In this document: positions 53,272-62,341 of the stretch, one piece after another
Position numbering within the stretch: the first letter of the stretch is position 1
Layout of the letters: every line of letters begins with the position of its first letter
Source: Actinoallomurus soli
Lineage (GTDB): Bacteria; Actinomycetota; Actinomycetes; Streptosporangiales; Streptosporangiaceae
NCBI RefSeq assembly: GCF_024055715.1
Contig: NZ_JAMXMV010000002.1
Coordinates: 434,001-498,000, forward strand
DNA length: 64,000 nt
Direction: 5' to 3'
Made by a program: the position numbers and the translations under genes
Notes under the pieces: generated by a model
The model's database searches: none
What the model was told of the DNA's origin: nothing
Seen by the model: only the letters and a program-made list of their open reading frames with translations

Positions 53272-55758
53272 CTACCTGCGCTGAGGCGCCAGGGTCAGGG
53301 TGTGAGCGGCCTCGCGGCGGATCACCGCCGGGTCGGACCGCATCGGGATCGTGTCGCCGCGCGCCCACAGCGGCGCCTGGTCCCAGTAGTGGCCCGCGAA
53401 CGCGTGGCCCGAGGCGCCGGTGAGGTTGATCCAGCGGGAGCGGTCCAGGTCGGCGAGGTCGGCGATCATCCGCATCGACGGCACCCAGTCCACCTGGTAC
53501 CCCTCCTGCGGGTTCCAGCCGGTCGCGTCGACGAGCGAGTCACCGCCGGACAGATTCAGCGGCCCGCGGTTGAACAGCCACTCGACCGGGCCGATCCCGG
53601 ACGTGCCGAACGTCTGGTTGGTGATCGTGAGGGTGTGCAGGTCGCCCCAGCGCCACTTCTTCGGGTCGCCGCCGAGCCGCTTGCGCAGTTCCCGCTCGGC
53701 GTCCTTGACCGCGAGCCGGAGGATGTCGTCGCGGGTCTCCTTCGCGGGCGTGCGGACGTCGTCCCACCAGGGGTCGTCCGGGCGGTTCAGGAGGTTCCGC
53801 AGGACCTCGAACCAGCGGTCGCCGCCGTCGGGGCGCGCCCCGTCGGGCAGTTCGTCGTCGAACGTCCGCAGCAGCAGGTGCCGGTAGACGGCGTTGTAGA
53901 AGGCCGCCGGCGCCGAGCCTGCGGGCTGGGTGAAGTCCCAGCCGCGCAGCAGTGCGACGGCGGGACCGGAGCCGACGCGCAGCAGGTGCGGCACGAGCGT
54001 CGGCGCGAACCCGTTGCGGTCGTCCATCTGGATGCGCGCCATCGTCGCCGCGTCCATCCTCGGCGTCCGCGCGACCAGTTCGGCGATGCGCGCGGCGCGG
54101 TAGCCGTAGGTCCAGTCGCGGGTCAGCATCCGCGGATAGCCGGGCCCGACGGCGGCGTTGTTGGCCGTGACGAGGTAGCCCTGCGGCGGGTCGTACGCGC
54201 TGGGCAGCTCGTCGAACGGGATGTAGCCCGTCCACTCCTCCCTGCCGGTCCAGCCCTGGGCGGGCCAGCGCCCGTCGCCGCTCGACCGGATCGGGATGCG
54301 GCCGGGCGCCTGGTAGCCGATGTGCCCGTCGACGTCGGCGTAGACGAGGTTCTGCGCGGGGACCTCGAAGGACCGGGCGGCGGCACGGAACTGCGCCCAG
54401 TTCCCGGCGGTGTCCAGCGACACGATCGCGTCGGCGGTCCGGCCCGGGTCCAGCGCGGTCCAGCGCAGCGCGACCGCGGTGCCGTTCCCCGCCGTGCGGA
54501 CCGTGTCCATCACGTCGGACAGCAGCGGACCGTGCCGCGTCGCCCGTACGGTCAGGGTCACGGCTCTGCCGCCGGCCACCTTGATCTGCTCGGTGCGGAC
54601 CTGGAGCGGCTCCCGGCGGCCTTTGTACTCGTACGTCGAGCCGGTGACCCGCTCCAGGTACAGGTCGGTGACGTCCGGGCCGAGGTTCGTGAACCCCCAG
54701 GCGATCCGGGCGTTGTGCCCGATGATCACGCCGGGGACGCCGGAGAAGGTGAACCCGGTGACGTCGAACGGGCAGGCCGCGGACACGCTCCGGCAGTGCA
54801 GGCCGGCCTGATACCACAGCGACGGCATCTGCGGCGCGAGGTGCGGGTCGTTGGCGAGCAGCGGCTTGCCGGTGTTCGTCCGCGCGCCGGACACGACCCA
54901 GGAGTTGGAGCCCAGGCCCGGGGCGCCGTTGCCCATCATCGTCGGCATCGCGTGGACGGCGGCGGCCACGCGGGTCAGCGCGGGCGACAGCGCGCGGGCG
55001 CGCGGCGCCGTGCCCGTACGGCCGCCGGAATGCCCGTCGCCGGGGACGATCACCGGGTTCCGGTCGTACGGGTAGCCGGGGTAGAGCTGGTCGACGCGGG
55101 CCGGGGAGACCTTGGTGGCGGCGATCGCGCGGCCCAGTTCCTCGTCCATGTTGCTGCGCAGGTCCCACGCCATCGCCTTCAGCCAGGACAGCGAGTCCAC
55201 GGCCGTCCACGGCTCGGGCCGGTAGCCGGTCCGCTGCAGGCCCAGCACGGAGTACTCCAGGCTCTGCGTGGCGGTGTTCCGGTGCCGGGCCAGCCAGGCG
55301 TTCACGCCCTGGGCGTACGCGTCGAGGTAGCGGCGGGTCTCGGGGCGCAGCAGCGGCAGCTCCTGCTCGGCGACGCGCCGCCAGCCGAGCGTGCGGACGA
55401 CCTTGTCGGTGTCGAGGGTGGTCGTGCCGAACAGCTCCGACAGCCGCCCGGCCGTGATGTGCCGCCGGAAGTCCATCTCCCAGAACCGGTCCTGCGCGTG
55501 AACGTAGCCCTGCGCCCGCATCAGGTCCTCGGCGCTGTCGGCGTAGATCTGCGGGACGCCCCACCGGTCGCGGAGCACGGTGACGTCCGCGCCGAGCCCG
55601 GGGACCGTGATCCGCCCGTCGACCTGCGGGTACGAGCGCCGTACGGTCCACCACCCGTACAGCCCGAGCACGAGCGTCAGCGCCACCAGAACGGCCAGGA
55701 CGCGCACCGCCCAGCGGGCCGTTCGCGGCAGCCGGGCCAACGGCGCGAACCGGACCAT
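53272..55758 (-). CDS. Penicillin acylase family N-terminal nucleophile hydrolase
   Basis: An 828-residue precursor anchored by an N-terminal helix (about 15-37). The alpha part (about 45-265) has DRWGVPQIYADSAEDL and YVHAQDRFWEMDFRR. The spacer (about 245-265) precedes the auto-cleavage site. The beta chain starts at the Ser of GLGSNSWVVSG, followed by NDPHLAP and the Asn-containing VTANNAAVG. Such enzymes hydrolyse amides: beta-lactams, acyl-homoserine lactones or lipopeptide tails. ATG 55758 follows AGGAGGG. Given the nearby NRPS cluster a role in acyl removal is imaginable but not supported by linkage. Confidence 0.92.
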   Translation of the reverse strand: MVRFAPLARLPRTARWAVRVLAVLVALTLVLGLYGWWTVRRSYPQVDGRITVPGLGADVTVLRDRWGVPQIYADSAEDLMRAQGYVHAQDRFWEMDFRRHITAGRLSELFGTTTLDTDKVVRTLGWRRVAEQELPLLRPETRRYLDAYAQGVNAWLARHRNTATQSLEYSVLGLQRTGYRPEPWTAVDSLSWLKAMAWDLRSNMDEELGRAIAATKVSPARVDQLYPGYPYDRNPVIVPGDGHSGGRTGTAPRARALSPALTRVAAAVHAMPTMMGNGAPGLGSNSWVVSGARTNTGKPLLANDPHLAPQMPSLWYQAGLHCRSVSAACPFDVTGFTFSGVPGVIIGHNARIAWGFTNLGPDVTDLYLERVTGSTYEYKGRREPLQVRTEQIKVAGGRAVTLTVRATRHGPLLSDVMDTVRTAGNGTAVALRWTALDPGRTADAIVSLDTAGNWAQFRAAARSFEVPAQNLVYADVDGHIGYQAPGRIPIRSSGDGRWPAQGWTGREEWTGYIPFDELPSAYDPPQGYLVTANNAAVGPGYPRMLTRDWTYGYRAARIAELVARTPRMDAATMARIQMDDRNGFAPTLVPHLLRVGSGPAVALLRGWDFTQPAGSAPAAFYNAVYRHLLLRTFDDELPDGARPDGGDRWFEVLRNLLNRPDDPWWDDVRTPAKETRDDILRLAVKDAERELRKRLGGDPKKWRWGDLHTLTITNQTFGTSGIGPVEWLFNRGPLNLSGGDSLVDATGWNPQEGYQVDWVPSMRMIADLADLDRSRWINLTGASGHAFAGHYWDQAPLWARGDTIPMRSDPAVIRREAAHTLTLAPQRR

Positions 55759-55878
55759 CGACCCTCCTGACCCAGGAACCGGGATGATCGCGTCAGTAAA
55801 CCATTCGCCTCGGCCCACCGAACAGGGTTCCGGCCGGGTCCTCGCCGCACGGCGAAGCCCGGCCGGAGTGAGGCGCGC

Positions 55879-56658
55879 CTACTGGCCGTAGTCGGGGTAG
55901 CCGTAGCCGACGACCTCGCTGGTGTCCCGGGTCCGGACCTTCACGGCGTCGTCGGTGTTGCCCTCCACGGTCTGGATCGTGCCGTCGCCGTTGTCCTTGA
56001 TGACCAGACCGACGTGATCGATGCTGTCGATGTCCTTGCCGCCGCTCCAGGAGAAGAACACCACCGCGCCCGGCTTGGGGGTCGTGCCCCAGCGGCCCTG
56101 CGCCTGGAACCACGCGGCATGCGCGGGGGCGAAGGCGTCGCCGCCGATGCCCTGGACGCCGGCCTGGACACCGACCCAGGTGACGAACATGTCGCACCAG
56201 TTCGCATCGGCGTAGTCGCCGACCGATCCGCCGTCGCGCTGCACGCCCCGCTGGGCCCACGGGGAGGCGGCGAACCACCGGCTGTACTTCGTGCTGCCGT
56301 CGTCGTCCTCGCTGGTGCCGACCTGGGCGAGGGCGATCTTCAGCGCGTCGGTGGCGGTGACCGGCAGCCGGCGCTCGGCCATGACCTTCGACTTGGGATC
56401 GGCCTTGGGCTTGGGATCGGCCTTGGGCTTGGGATCGCCCTTGGGCTTGGGCTTGGCGTCCAGTCCCCTGCCGGGGATGGGCACCTGCGTCACCTGGTGC
56501 GCCTGCGCGGCCGGCCTGGCGGCGCGCGCGGGCAGGGAGGACGCCTCGGCGGGCCCGGCGGCGGCCACGAGGACCGCGGCCGCGCCGGCCGCCGTGAGGC
56601 CCGACAGGACCGCGGCGAAGCGTGCTCCGGAACGTTGGGGTCGAGGAACAGCGGACAC
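55879..56658 (-). CDS. Secreted CHAP-domain cell-wall hydrolase
   Basis: A 259-residue exported protein. Signal peptide cleaved near AEASSLPA (about 40). A linker of repeated Asp-Pro-Lys-Pro-Lys units (about 68-90), then a CHAP domain with Cys in DANWCDMFVTWVG and His in SIDHVGLVI. GTG 56658 follows AAGGAG. It is a paralogue of the membrane-anchored CHAP protein at 41444-42067. A c-di-AMP riboswitch lies directly upstream, as on other actinobacterial wall hydrolases. Confidence 0.92.
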   Translation of the reverse strand: MSAVPRPQRSGARFAAVLSGLTAAGAAAVLVAAAGPAEASSLPARAARPAAQAHQVTQVPIPGRGLDAKPKPKGDPKPKADPKPKADPKSKVMAERRLPVTATDALKIALAQVGTSEDDDGSTKYSRWFAASPWAQRGVQRDGGSVGDYADANWCDMFVTWVGVQAGVQGIGGDAFAPAHAAWFQAQGRWGTTPKPGAVVFFSWSGGKDIDSIDHVGLVIKDNGDGTIQTVEGNTDDAVKVRTRDTSEVVGYGYPDYGQ

Positions 56659-56664
56659 GGGGTA

Positions 56665-56800
56665 CTCCTTGCTTCCATGCCGCTTACCGGGTTAGCTGAC
56701 GGGTTCGGGCGTGGAAGCTGCCCTACGGCATGGGGGATGCCGATTCACCCCGGGAATGCGTTGGGTCCCCGGCTCCGCGTGATGCGGATTAAGCGGTCGC
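56665..56800 (-). ncRNA. c-di-AMP riboswitch (ydaO-yuaA type)
   Basis: Read on the minus strand, the leader of the CHAP gene carries the conserved ydaO blocks in order: GGGGTGAATCGG, GGCAGCTTCCACGCC, CGAACCCGTCAGCTAACC and CGGTAAGCGGCATGGAAG, then the AAGGAG ribosome site. These match by eye the leaders of Streptomyces rpfA-type genes, which c-di-AMP switches off. The outer limits are approximate. Confidence 0.88.
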
Positions 56801-57314
56801 CCGTATATGGGCGATTTTTGAGAGACTTCCGATTGGTCGCAGTCGCCGCGGCGACGGTGGATCAGCGGAAGGGCATGATCATGGTTCCACTCCCTTGCCG
56901 TTCTCGCGTGCGCACCCGGTGGATGCTCGGCGAAAGCGACGCAGCTCGCTGGTGAACCGGCTGGTCGGACGCGGGCTCGGGCTCGGGCAGGCGTCTTGTG
57001 AACGCGCTATCGCCTGGGTCGGGCGGGCCGGCCATGGCCGACGGGTATGGGGTGACGCGTGGGGGGCGCCGAAAGAGTGATTGGAACTTAGCAGGACAAA
57101 ACGCCCGCTTAAACAGCGAGTTTACGTGATGTGGGTCACTCGGCGCATGCGAGGCAAGGGATCGCCATTACAGGAGTCGACTACCGAGCAATTATGAGTC
57201 TTTTGTTACTGCAGTTACTGATGTGACGACGGCCGATCGCCGCCATGTGAGGACCATCGCCTCTGGCCCGGTTCCGCATTCGGAGGGAGCGTGGGAGCGA
57301 GGGGGGGTGGAGTC
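56801..57314. other. Gene-free stretch
   Basis: I see no convincing gene here. It carries the promoter of the riboswitch/CHAP unit on its left. Near 57100-57230 is an AT-rich part with short repeats (GTTACTG twice near 57215) that may hold the promoter of the alpha/beta hydrolase. Confidence 0.5.
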
Positions 57315-58004
57315 ATGGGCTTCGACCATCGGACCGACGACTGTCCACGGGAGGAGAAGGTCGAGATCCAGGCCGGACCGGTCCGGCTGGCCGGCGACCT
57401 GGCCGTCCCCGACGAGGGTCTCGGGCTCGTCATGTTCGCCCACGGCAGCGGCAGCAGCCGCGCGAGCCCGCGCAACCGGTTCGTGGCCACCGCGCTCAAC
57501 CAGGTGGGGCTCGGAACTCTGCTGTTCGACCTGCTCACCCCGGCGGAGGAGGCCGACCGCGCCAACGTCTTCGACATCGAGCTGCTGGCCCGGCGCCTGG
57601 TCGACACCACCGCCTGGCTGCGCGAGCGCCCCGAGGCGAGCGGACTGCGCGTCGGCTACTTCGGTGCCAGCACCGGGGCCGCCGCCGCACTGTGCGCCGC
57701 CGCCGAGCCCGAGGCGGACGTCGCCGCGGTCGTCTCCCGTGGCGGCCGGCCGGACCTCGCCGCGTCCCGCCTCCGCCACGTGACCGCGCCCACGCTGCTG
57801 ATCGTCGGGAGCCGGGACGAGGTCGTCATCGAGCTGAACCGCCAGGCCCAGGCCCTCATGCGCTGCGAGAGCCGGCTCACCATCGTCCCCGGCGCCACGC
57901 ACCTGTTCGAGGAACCGGGGACCCTGGAGACGGTCGCTCAGCTGGCACGGGAGTGGTTCCTCGACCACCTCGCGCCGATCGGGCAACGATCGCGTGGTAC
58001 CTGA
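57315..58004 (+). CDS. Alpha/beta hydrolase (dienelactone-hydrolase-like)
   Basis: A 229-residue protein. Oxyanion-loop region FAHGSGSSRASPRNR (about 45), nucleophile elbow FGASTGAAAA with Ser (about 118), Asp in VGSRDEVV (about 172) and His in GATHLFEEPGT (about 202). This is the family often fused or linked to phosphoribosyltransferases. The substrate is unknown. ATG 57315 (GGAG close upstream) is favoured over GTG 57291. Confidence 0.85.
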   Translation: MGFDHRTDDCPREEKVEIQAGPVRLAGDLAVPDEGLGLVMFAHGSGSSRASPRNRFVATALNQVGLGTLLFDLLTPAEEADRANVFDIELLARRLVDTTAWLRERPEASGLRVGYFGASTGAAAALCAAAEPEADVAAVVSRGGRPDLAASRLRHVTAPTLLIVGSRDEVVIELNRQAQALMRCESRLTIVPGATHLFEEPGTLETVAQLAREWFLDHLAPIGQRSRGT

Positions 58005-58059
58005 GCGGCAGCGACCGAGGGCCGGGGCCTGGTGATTCCGGACGTCACGGTCGTCGCCG

Positions 58060-58440
58060 TCACCAGCCGCCCATGGACTGGCGGACGACGCAGGCTCTCC
58101 ACCTCTTGACGCAGATGGCCGACTGGGTGTTGGCCCGGCCACCCACGGTGGTGTTGCCGATCTGCTGGAAGCCGCGGTTGACCGAAGGGCTGAGCACGAC
58201 GGAGGTCCGGTTGAACCTTCCGTTCCCGGCGCGGATGGCGAAACGCTTGATCTTGCCGTCGCCGCCTCCGCCGCCGAACGGGCCGCCGCGCCCGATGGCC
58301 GGGGCCTTCACGGCGAGAGCGCTCGGGGACGCGACGACCACCAGAACCCCACTCATCAGGGCGGCGAAAACGAGCGCTCGCCCCTTGCCGACCGCGTCCT
58401 CACCCGAACCGCCATTCCGGCGGCGCATCGTTGGCGGCAT
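58060..58440 (-). CDS. Small secreted protein of unknown function
   Basis: A 126-residue product with a basic N-terminus and signal helix (ALVFAALMSGVLVVVASPSALA, about 22-43). The mature part begins with a Gly-rich stretch (GRGGPFGGGGGDG) and ends with two Cys (AICVKRWRACVV) that could form a disulfide. ATG 58440 is 7 nt after AAGGGG. No family recognised. Confidence 0.65.
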   Translation of the reverse strand: MPPTMRRRNGGSGEDAVGKGRALVFAALMSGVLVVVASPSALAVKAPAIGRGGPFGGGGGDGKIKRFAIRAGNGRFNRTSVVLSPSVNRGFQQIGNTTVGGRANTQSAICVKRWRACVVRQSMGGW

Positions 58441-58856
58441 ATCCGAACCCCTTATTGCGGCGTTTCTTCGCCCGCGGCTCCGCGAACTTTTCGGGACGTC
58501 CGCGTGCATACCCCGCTTCCGGCTTGATCCTGTCCTCCGGTGCCGATGCGACCGGAAGATTACCCGCGCTTGTCAACGACCATGCCGTTGCCGACCCCGG
58601 GCACCGAGAGCCTTCCCCGCGCCTTCCGGGCTACGCCTGGTCGGCGCCCTGCCCGATGGCGGACCGGGGGCCGCGATCCGATCTCGGCAAGGAAAAGCTA
58701 AGCGTCATTCAAATATCGCTCATCTCGACAGATATCGGTTGACTTCGCGAGTGCCGTGATGTGCCCTTAAATGGGACATAGCGCCATGAACGTCCCAAAT
58801 GACGCGTGCGACTCCGGCATCGTCGCGCGCGAGCCGAACCGAAGGAGGTATCTTCC
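58441..58856. other. Divergent intergenic region
   Basis: No gene is seen between the two small secreted-protein genes. The right half is AT-rich (58690-58800) and contains TTGACT at 58738 and the imperfect dyad TGTGCCCTTAAATGGGACA at 58760-58778, likely promoter/operator of the plus-strand gene. Confidence 0.45.
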
Positions 58857-59141
58857 ATGGGTATTTCGCGCCGGATGGGAGTAACGGTCGCAGGCCTGGC
58901 CTTCGCAGGAGCGACCATGGCCACGCTCGGCACGGCCGGATCGGCGAGCGCGCAGACGGCCACGATCGCGGCACCGCAGTCCATCGCCACGTACGGCGGT
59001 GGTGGCGGTTACGCGCACCGGCGTTCGCTCGTACGCAAGCACCTGCGGACCGGGAATTTCTCCTACTCCTACTACAAGCGGACCTCGGACACGAGCTGGT
59101 ACTACTGGTACGGCGGCTGCGGCGGATGCGGCTGGTTCTGA
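58857..59141 (+). CDS. Small secreted Tyr/Gly-rich protein
   Basis: A 94-residue product. Signal peptide to about GSASAQTA (residue 33). The mature part of about 60 residues has a GGGGGYAH start, a basic RRSLVRKHLR segment, an aromatic run (SYSYYKRTSDTSWYYWYGG) and a CGGCGWF end with two Cys. GGAGG lies 8 nt before the ATG. No family recognised; a strong terminator follows. Likely a surface or morphogenetic peptide (inference). Confidence 0.72.
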   Translation: MGISRRMGVTVAGLAFAGATMATLGTAGSASAQTATIAAPQSIATYGGGGGYAHRRSLVRKHLRTGNFSYSYYKRTSDTSWYYWYGGCGGCGWF

Positions 59142-59185
59142 CGTCCTGAGCGGCGGACCGCCGAACCCACCGGTCTCGTCCTGAC

Positions 59186-59213
59186 GACCCGCCCCGGACC
59201 TCCGGGGCGGGTC
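59186..59213 (+). terminator. Strong hairpin after the small secreted protein gene
   Basis: GACCCGCCCCGG and CCGGGGCGGGTC form a perfect 12-bp stem with an ACCT loop, 44 bp after the stop codon. There is no T-run, common in high-GC hosts. Confidence 0.75.
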
Positions 59214-59313
59214 TCCGGCGGACGGCCCCCGAGCGGAGGTACAGCCAGCACTACTCCGGGACTACCGCCTGCGGTATCGATCCGTCACCCCGCCCGTACG
59301 TAACGTCATCGCC

Positions 59314-60462
59314 ATGAGCGATCAACGTTTCCGCAAGGGCCGGCGTCTCACCGCCATCGTCGCGCTGGGCTGCCTCGGCGCCCTCCTCGCACCGAGCAGC
59401 GCGCTCGCGGCCCGCACCACCCGGACCGGCGACGCCGTCCAGCAGCACCTGAACCAGCTCGTGCGCGACGACGAATTCCCCGCCGCCCTGGCCACCGTAC
59501 GGGACCGGGACGGGCGCTTCCACGACTACACCGCGGGCGTCGGCGACCTGAAGACCGGGACCAGGGTGCCGGCCGACGGGTACGTCCGCATCGGCAGCAA
59601 CACCAAGACCTTCACCGCCGTCGTCGTCCTGCAGCTGGTCGGCGAGGGCAAGATCCGCCTCGACGCGCCGATCGAGACCTACCTGCCGAACCTCATCCGC
59701 GGCGACGGCATCGACGGCCGCCACATCACCGTGCGGCAGTTGCTCCAGCACACCAGCGGCCTGCCCAACTACACGAGCATGCTGGCGAACGGCCTCCTGC
59801 CGTACCTGCACCGGTACTTCGAGCCGCGTGAACTGCTCGACCTCGCCCTCGCCCAGAAGGCCGACTTCGCGCCCGGCACGAAGTGGGAGTACAGCAACAC
59901 CAACTACGCCGTCGCCGGGCTACTCGTCGAGAAGGTCACCGGCCGCCCGATCAGCGAGGAGATCACCCGTCGGGTGATCGACCGCATCGGGCTGCGGCAC
60001 ACCTACTTCCCCGGCGTCGGCGACCAGACGATCCGCGAACCGCATCCCCACGGCTACCACCACGACGACCCGAAGGCGCCACTGACCGACGTCACCGTGA
60101 TGGACCCGTCCTTCGGCTGGGCGGCCGGTGAGCTGATCTCCACACCGAGCGACGTCGACCGTTTCTTCACCGCGCTCCTCGCCGGACGGCTGCTCGCCCC
60201 GGCGCAGCTGAAGGAGATGCGCACGACCGTCCCCGCACCCAGCCTCGGCACGGGGGTGCGGTACGGCCTCGGCCTGACGAGCACCCCACTGAGCTGCGGC
60301 GGCCTCGTCTGGGGCCACGGCGGCGACATCGACGGATTCTCGACGACCAACGGCGCCACCGACGACGGCCGCGCCGCGACCATCGCGGTCACCGAACTGC
60401 TCTCCAACGAGACCCAGCTCGGCCACGTCACCTCGGCCCTCGACACCGCCCTCTGCCGCTGA
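59314..60462 (+). CDS. Secreted serine hydrolase, beta-lactamase/DD-peptidase family (class C-like)
   Basis: A 382-residue exported protein; signal cleaved near SSALAART (about 33). Active-site motifs: Ser-x-x-Lys in GSNTKTFTAV (about 96), Tyr-x-Asn in YSNTNYAVAG (about 195) and His-Gly-Gly in WGHGGDIDGF (about 333). These are typical of D-alanyl-D-alanine carboxypeptidases and esterases of this superfamily. Substrate not deducible. Confidence 0.92.
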   Translation: MSDQRFRKGRRLTAIVALGCLGALLAPSSALAARTTRTGDAVQQHLNQLVRDDEFPAALATVRDRDGRFHDYTAGVGDLKTGTRVPADGYVRIGSNTKTFTAVVVLQLVGEGKIRLDAPIETYLPNLIRGDGIDGRHITVRQLLQHTSGLPNYTSMLANGLLPYLHRYFEPRELLDLALAQKADFAPGTKWEYSNTNYAVAGLLVEKVTGRPISEEITRRVIDRIGLRHTYFPGVGDQTIREPHPHGYHHDDPKAPLTDVTVMDPSFGWAAGELISTPSDVDRFFTALLAGRLLAPAQLKEMRTTVPAPSLGTGVRYGLGLTSTPLSCGGLVWGHGGDIDGFSTTNGATDDGRAATIAVTELLSNETQLGHVTSALDTALCR

Positions 60463-60507
60463 CCGCTCCCCCACGCCCGTCGCGGAGGGGCGTTCACCGC
60501 AGCCGTG

Positions 60508-60523
60508 TAGGCAACGTTGCCTA
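60508..60523. promoter_or_regulatory. 16-bp perfect palindrome, TetR-type operator candidate
   Basis: TAGGCAACGTTGCCTA is fully self-complementary and lies about 145 bp ahead of the TRIC-family gene, after the serine hydrolase stop. Two smaller dyads follow (AAGGA/TCCTT at 60557-60569, CCGCTT/AAGCGG at 60579-60595). Confidence 0.6.
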
Positions 60524-60666
60524 TCTTGCGGCGACCGGCGCGACACGCCCCTCCCCAAGGACGATCCTTGATGTACGGCCGCTTCTGACAAGCGGCTTGA
60601 CGCGCGGTCTCGGTGAAGGGCCCCGGCCGGCCACGGCCGCGCCGCGGGATTTTTCAGAAGAAGGGC

Positions 60667-61464
60667 ATGTCGCTCATGACGTTCACCGGTGCGGTCCAGT
60701 ACGCGATGGACCTGATCGGCATCTTCGCCTTCGCCCTGTCCGGTGCCTTCCTCGCGGTGCGCAAGGACTTCGACGTCTTCGGGACGATCATCCTCGCCGA
60801 GGTGGCTGGCCTGGGCGGCGGACTGTTCCGCGACCTCGTCCTGGGGGTCAAGCCCGTCGCCTTCACCGACCCCGGCTACTACTCGGCTCCCGTCGTCGCG
60901 GCGCTGATCGTCTTCTTCAGCTCCCGGATCCACCGGCACGCGCGGCTGTCGGAAGTCTTCGACAGGTGTGACATGGCGGCCCTCGCTCTGTTCGGCGTCA
61001 CCGGCACGGTCAAGTCCCTCAGCCACGGCTTCGGCACCGTCCCGGCCGTCACGCTCGGCCTCGCCAGCGCCGTGGGCGGTGGCGTGCTCAGCAGCGTGCT
61101 GGCGATCGAGGTCCCGGCGCTGTTCCAGTGGACGCGCGACCTCTACCTCCTGCCCGCTCTGACGGGCGCGGTGCTGGTGGCCCTCTTCCGGTTCGCCGGC
61201 ATCCTGAACGGAGGGACCGCCATGGCCGCCGCCGTCTGCGCCATCGGGCTGCGGCTGATCTCCATGTACTTCGGCTGGCACACGCCGCGCGCATACGTCT
61301 GGCGCAATCCGTTCGCGGGGATGCGCCAGCAGCCCGTGCCCGCCGCCCGCCCGCCGTTCGACGGCGGGGGCGGCGTCGACGGCCTCGACGGCCCGCCGTA
61401 CGGGACGCCGGACGCGGAGTACACGGTCATGTTCCCCCGGCTGGACGGCCCGGATCCGCGGTGA
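60667..61464 (+). CDS. TRIC/UPF0126-family membrane protein
   Basis: A 265-residue protein with seven predicted helices made of two three-helix repeats. The first repeat has the usual GGGLFRDLVLG. The second reads GGGVLSSVLAIE, where the family normally has Arg-Asp. Members are trimeric cation channels or glycine transporters. The C-terminal 60 residues are Gly/Pro-rich and cytoplasmic. ATG 60667 follows AAGAAGGG. Confidence 0.88.
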   Translation: MSLMTFTGAVQYAMDLIGIFAFALSGAFLAVRKDFDVFGTIILAEVAGLGGGLFRDLVLGVKPVAFTDPGYYSAPVVAALIVFFSSRIHRHARLSEVFDRCDMAALALFGVTGTVKSLSHGFGTVPAVTLGLASAVGGGVLSSVLAIEVPALFQWTRDLYLLPALTGAVLVALFRFAGILNGGTAMAAAVCAIGLRLISMYFGWHTPRAYVWRNPFAGMRQQPVPAARPPFDGGGGVDGLDGPPYGTPDAEYTVMFPRLDGPDPR

Positions 61465-61470
61465 TCGGGC

Positions 61471-62223
61471 CTACTGCTCCCGTTCCTCCGGCGCCGCCGT
61501 GTCCAGGGCGGCGCCGGCCTGGTCGGCGAGGGTGACGGCGACCAGACGCGCCTGAAGTGACGGCCGCTCCCCCGGCACGGGGCTGAGCATGAACCGGCCC
61601 TGGAACCGGCCGTTGCCGAAGGCCCGCAGCTCGACGTCCTCCTCCGGCCAGCCGCGCCGCTCCACCTCCCATCGGCGGCGGCCGACGGTCAGGCTGCCGT
61701 CCTGCTCCATCCGCGGCGGATGGCCGAGCAGCGAGCCGTACTCGAACCGGCAGGCCCGCAGGTGCAGCAGGTCGCCGAGCTCCTCCCGCACGTGGTCGAC
61801 GACCGCGTCGGCGGAGGTCGCGCCCTGCGCCAGCCGGGCGGTGTCGTGGATGCGGGCGAGGTACGCGGCGTCGGTGACGGCGATCACCTTGAGCCGCCGG
61901 GCGCGGGCGGCCAGCTGGGAGACCGCGAGGCCGACCGCGAGCAGCAGCACGGCGGTCTGGACGTCGGCGGCCCGGTGGATGAGGAGGCTCTGATACGGCC
62001 GGGTGAGGAAGAAGTCGAACCACGCGGCGGCCGACAGGGCCGCGAGCGCGCCGGCGGGCCGGTTGCCGAGAGCCGCGACCGCCACGACGACCACGACGAG
62101 GATCAGCGCCAGGTTCGTGCTCGACAGGCTGCTCCGGAACGGCAGCAGGACGAGCGCGACCAGCAGCGGACCGGCCAGCGCGGCCGCCACCGCGACGGCG
62201 TCCCGGCGCCGGTGTCCCCTCAT
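61471..62223 (-). CDS. DUF4118 (KdpD-like) membrane sensor without kinase
   Basis: A 250-residue protein with four N-terminal helices of the KdpD/DUF4118 type (GPLLVALVLLPF, NLALILVVVVVAVAALGNRPAGALAALSAA region, FDFFLTRPYQS), then a soluble GAF-like part (about 130-245). No histidine kinase or ATPase domain follows, so it is a sensor-only protein. ATG 62223 follows GGGGAGG. It ends 6 bp from the TRIC gene, convergent. Confidence 0.82.
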   Translation of the reverse strand: MRGHRRRDAVAVAAALAGPLLVALVLLPFRSSLSSTNLALILVVVVVAVAALGNRPAGALAALSAAAWFDFFLTRPYQSLLIHRAADVQTAVLLLAVGLAVSQLAARARRLKVIAVTDAAYLARIHDTARLAQGATSADAVVDHVREELGDLLHLRACRFEYGSLLGHPPRMEQDGSLTVGRRRWEVERRGWPEEDVELRAFGNGRFQGRFMLSPVPGERPSLQARLVAVTLADQAGAALDTAAPEEREQ

Positions 62224-62341
62224 GGCGTACCTCCCCTGACGAGAAGTACCCCGCACGTCACCGGTGACCGCCGGACGGCCTGAAGGAGTGTCCGTCATTC
62301 GGTTATCCGCGCCCGGTAAAGGAGCCAAGAGTGGCGCTATT

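Noticed and set aside
53215-53283. 22-codon frame MSVRPRGAPAVACAAV... with a GAGGAG ribosome site
   Set aside because: Resembles a leader peptide by position only; it runs into the end of the penicillin acylase gene on the other strand and precedes no plus-strand gene.
53272-55758. Penicillin acylase as a tailoring enzyme of the NRPS cluster
   Set aside because: More than 23 kb away with unrelated operons in between; no shared promoter motif.
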